A stretch of DNA of 8,658 nucleotides from positions 1 to 8,658 of the forward strand of contig VFLF01000472.1 in assembly GCA_009885185.1 (NCBI GenBank), in the 5' to 3' direction. Source of the DNA: Nitrosomonadales bacterium. Lineage in GTDB: Bacteria > Pseudomonadota > Gammaproteobacteria > Burkholderiales > SG8-41. Both the position numbers and the translations under genes were made by a program. Under the pieces are notes generated by a model that did no database searches, was not told where the DNA came from, and saw only the letters and a program-made list of their open reading frames with translations. This document shows, one piece after another, positions 7,381-8,658 of the stretch (within the stretch, counting starts at the first letter, position 1; every line of letters starts with the position of its first letter).

Positions 7381-7409
7381 CGACCCGCCCACCAGGCGGG
7401 TCGTTTTTT
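7381..7409 (+). terminator. Rho-independent terminator of the pilin operon
   Basis: CGACCCGCC (7381-7389) and GGCGGGTCG (7395-7403) form a perfect 9-bp stem with the 5-base loop CACCA, followed directly by six T residues (7404-7409). It lies 62 bases after the stop of the PilV-like gene on the same strand, so it most likely ends the fimU-pilW-pilX-pilV transcript. Confidence 0.85.
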
Positions 7410-7419
7410 AGCGGGCAAG

Positions 7420-7446
7420 AAAAACCCCGCGCCTGGCGGGGTTTTT
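7420..7446 (-). terminator. Bidirectional intrinsic terminator, ending the tRNA-Asn transcript
   Basis: AAAAACCCCGC (7420-7430) and GCGGGGTTTTT (7436-7446) are perfect inverted repeats around the loop GCCTG. The core stem is 6 G-C pairs, and a T-run flanks it on each strand. It starts 10 bases beyond the tRNA CCA end on the minus strand, so it should stop the tRNA transcript. Its T-run on the plus strand would also catch read-through from the pilin operon. Confidence 0.82.
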
Positions 7447-7456
7447 CAAGTCAAAC

Positions 7457-7533
7457 TGGCGCCCGAAGTTGGACTCGAACCAACGACCCCCTGATTAACA
7501 GTCAAGTGCTCTAACCGGCTGAGCTATTCGGGC
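7457..7533 (-). tRNA. tRNA-Asn, anticodon GTT
   Basis: The minus strand reads a complete 77-base tRNA. The 7-bp acceptor stem pairs GCCCGAA with TTCGGGC, the discriminator is G, and CCA is encoded (complement of 7457-7459). The D-arm reads TAGCTCAGCCGGTTAGAGCA. The anticodon loop is CTGTTAA, giving anticodon GTT for Asn codons AAC and AAT. The T-loop is GGTTCGAGTCC with matching stem. All four arms appear intact. It is convergent with the pilin operon and shares the terminator at 7420-7446. An integrase gene begins on the 5' side of it. Confidence 0.96.
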
Positions 7534-7551
7534 GGGGTTCCAAGCCATTGA

Positions 7552-7557
7552 AATATA
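7552..7557 (-). promoter_or_regulatory. Candidate -10 box for tRNA-Asn
   Basis: The minus strand has TATATT about 19 bases upstream of the mature tRNA 5' end, inside the most A+T-rich stretch of the intergenic region, followed by a G+C-rich segment before the tRNA. No good -35 box is visible at 16-18 bases upstream. Its position makes it the best candidate, but the assignment is weak. Confidence 0.35.
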
Positions 7558-7623
7558 AAGGAAAAGACCCGACGCCGACGCACCGAAACGCTATGCTTAA
7601 CCCTCGAGATGTCGATTCTCGCT

Positions 7624-7655
7624 TCCCTGGGACTTCCCCAGTCGAAGACCAGGGA
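7624..7655 (+). promoter_or_regulatory. Leader hairpin overlapping the integrase ribosome-binding site
   Basis: TCCCTGGGACT (7624-7634) can pair with AGTC (7640-7643) and CCAGGGA (7649-7655), with loop TCCCC and a 5-base bulge (GAAGA) on the 3' side. The right arm contains most of AGGGAG (7651-7656), the only good Shine-Dalgarno for the integrase ATG at 7665. If it forms in the mRNA it would occlude the ribosome-binding site. It could instead be an inverted-repeat protein-binding site. The rest of 7534-7664 shows nothing else convincing. Confidence 0.45.
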
Positions 7656-7664
7656 GAACTAGGT

Positions 7665-8658
7665 ATGGCGTCGGGGCAGAAGATCACCAAGCGAGCTGTT
7701 GAGGCGCTGCGGCCTGACAGCAGAACCGACAAACTGGTCTGGGACACAGAGGTGACGGGCTTCGGGGTTCGAATGAAGCCAAGCGGTTCCACGTCCTTCG
7801 TGTTTCGGTATCGAGCTCCCGGTGGCGGCAACGACCGGAAGCTGACAATAGGCAGATTCCCGTCGCTCTCAGTCGAGGTAGCGCGGGAGCAGGCCAGAGA
7901 GCTCTACGTGCAGCGCGTCAAAGGCGGTGATCCGGCCATGGATCGACAGCGCGCGCGTGCAGCCAAGACCGTCAAAGAACTGGTTGACTACTACCTCACT
8001 GAACACGCGACGCTAAAGGGAAACCGCGCGGTAACGCTGGTGGAGTATCGCCGCGCGCTGACCAAGCATGTCCTTCCAAAGCTAGGAGCTAGGAAGTTGG
8101 ATCAAGTCTCCAGAGCCGATGTCTCGAACCTGTTGCACTCTTTGGCCGTCACTCCGGTCTCAGCCAACAGGCTTAGAGCGGTTCTCTCCGGCATGTTTGC
8201 CGTCGCAGTGCGCCTAGGGTGGGCAAGCGTTAACCCCTGCGACGGTGTAACGCCCTATCGCGAACTGGCTCGTCAGACGTTCCTGAAGCCCGAAGAGCAA
8301 GCCACCGTAGTCTCCTACTTAACCCGTCAGCCAAACCAAGCGGCGGCGGATGTAGTTCGGCTTCTCATGCTCACTGGGGCCCGTAGGGGAGAGATCCTGG
8401 GGGCTCGATGGGACATGTTCGACCTTGTTGCAGGCAGGTGGGTCAAGCCGAGCCATCACACCAAACAGGGTCGAGAACACGTAGTCACCTTGCCGGCTGC
8501 GGCTACTGCCCTGTTGTCACGTCGCCGTTCCGGAATGGCCGCTGAGATCGACTTCGTATTTCCTCGGCGCTCCGATCCGACCATGCCTCTGACGGGAATT
8601 AAGAAATTCTGGCTGAAGCTGACATCCGACTTGGGGATGGACGGGCTTCGACTTCACG
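7665..8658 (+). CDS. P4-type tyrosine recombinase / integrase, C-terminus outside window
   Basis: The ATG at 7665 (AGGGAG 8 bases upstream) opens a frame that stays open to the window end, giving 331 residues of a protein usually near 400. Residues 5-85 or so match the DUF4102 arm-type DNA-binding domain of P4-like integrases (KLVWDTEVTGFGVRMKPSG, FRYRAPGG, RKLTIGRFPSLSVEVAREQA). Residues 100-190 or so form the SAM-like core-binding domain (TVKELVDYYLTEH, EYRRALTKHVLPKLG, NRLRAVLSGMFAVAV, WASVNPCDGV). The catalytic domain follows: box I TGARRGEIL with the catalytic Arg at residue 240, the beta-hairpin Lys at about 267 (HHTKQGREH), and LRLH at the cut end, whose final His is probably the first residue of the HxxR box. 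The second Arg and the nucleophilic Tyr lie beyond the window. The enzyme would catalyse site-specific integration and excision of a mobile element. It uses AGA, AGG, CTA and GTA codons that are rare in the neighbouring genes. Confidence 0.93.
   Translation, partial: MASGQKITKRAVEALRPDSRTDKLVWDTEVTGFGVRMKPSGSTSFVFRYRAPGGGNDRKLTIGRFPSLSVEVAREQARELYVQRVKGGDPAMDRQRARAAKTVKELVDYYLTEHATLKGNRAVTLVEYRRALTKHVLPKLGARKLDQVSRADVSNLLHSLAVTPVSANRLRAVLSGMFAVAVRLGWASVNPCDGVTPYRELARQTFLKPEEQATVVSYLTRQPNQAAADVVRLLMLTGARRGEILGARWDMFDLVAGRWVKPSHHTKQGREHVVTLPAAATALLSRRRSGMAAEIDFVFPRRSDPTMPLTGIKKFWLKLTSDLGMDGLRLH

Noticed and set aside
7592..7597. TATGCT as a -10 box for the integrase
   Set aside because: No matching -35 sequence occurs at a suitable distance upstream, and the hexamer alone is not enough to call a promoter.
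1..8658. CRISPR array, tandem repeat array or insertion-sequence ends
   Set aside because: No regularly spaced direct repeats and no transposase or terminal inverted-repeat pair were seen; the only mobile-element gene is the integrase at the right end.

Overview
This is a high-GC proteobacterial chromosomal window. The first gene closely resembles gammaproteobacterial PpnN, and the minor-pilin genes are of the FimU/PilV/PilW/PilX/PilE kind, so a gammaproteobacterium such as a Xanthomonadales relative is the best guess. The sequence alone does not fix the genus.

Layout. Bases 1-874 (+) hold the C-terminal part of ppnN, a nucleotide 5'-monophosphate nucleosidase. It converges, with only 9 bases between the stop codons, on pilE (884-1330, -), a type IV pilin-like protein. 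A 132-base divergent intergenic region separates pilE from a compact four-gene operon on the plus strand: fimU/fimT (GspH-type), pilW, an oversized pilX (580 aa) and a very large PilV-like prepilin (892 aa). All five pilin-type proteins carry a class III prepilin leader and a hydrophobic N-terminal helix. They are expected to be processed by PilD and assembled at the inner membrane as the priming or tip complex of a type IV pilus. No PilY1 gene is present where one would usually follow pilX. Instead the last two genes carry long, Cys-rich extracellular regions. That is the most interesting part of the window: the large pilins may supply the tip or adhesin function themselves.

Bases 7319-7456 hold a cluster of three G+C-rich hairpins, two of which are credible intrinsic terminators: one for the pilin operon and one shared with the tRNA on the other strand. 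An intact tRNA-Asn(GTT) with encoded CCA lies at 7457-7533 (-). To its right, and pointing away from it, begins a P4-type tyrosine integrase (7665 to the window end, truncated). Its codon use differs from the other genes, and a hairpin in its leader overlaps the ribosome-binding site. This is the probable left edge of an integrated element, but the integrase sits on the 5' side of the tRNA, which is not the usual geometry.
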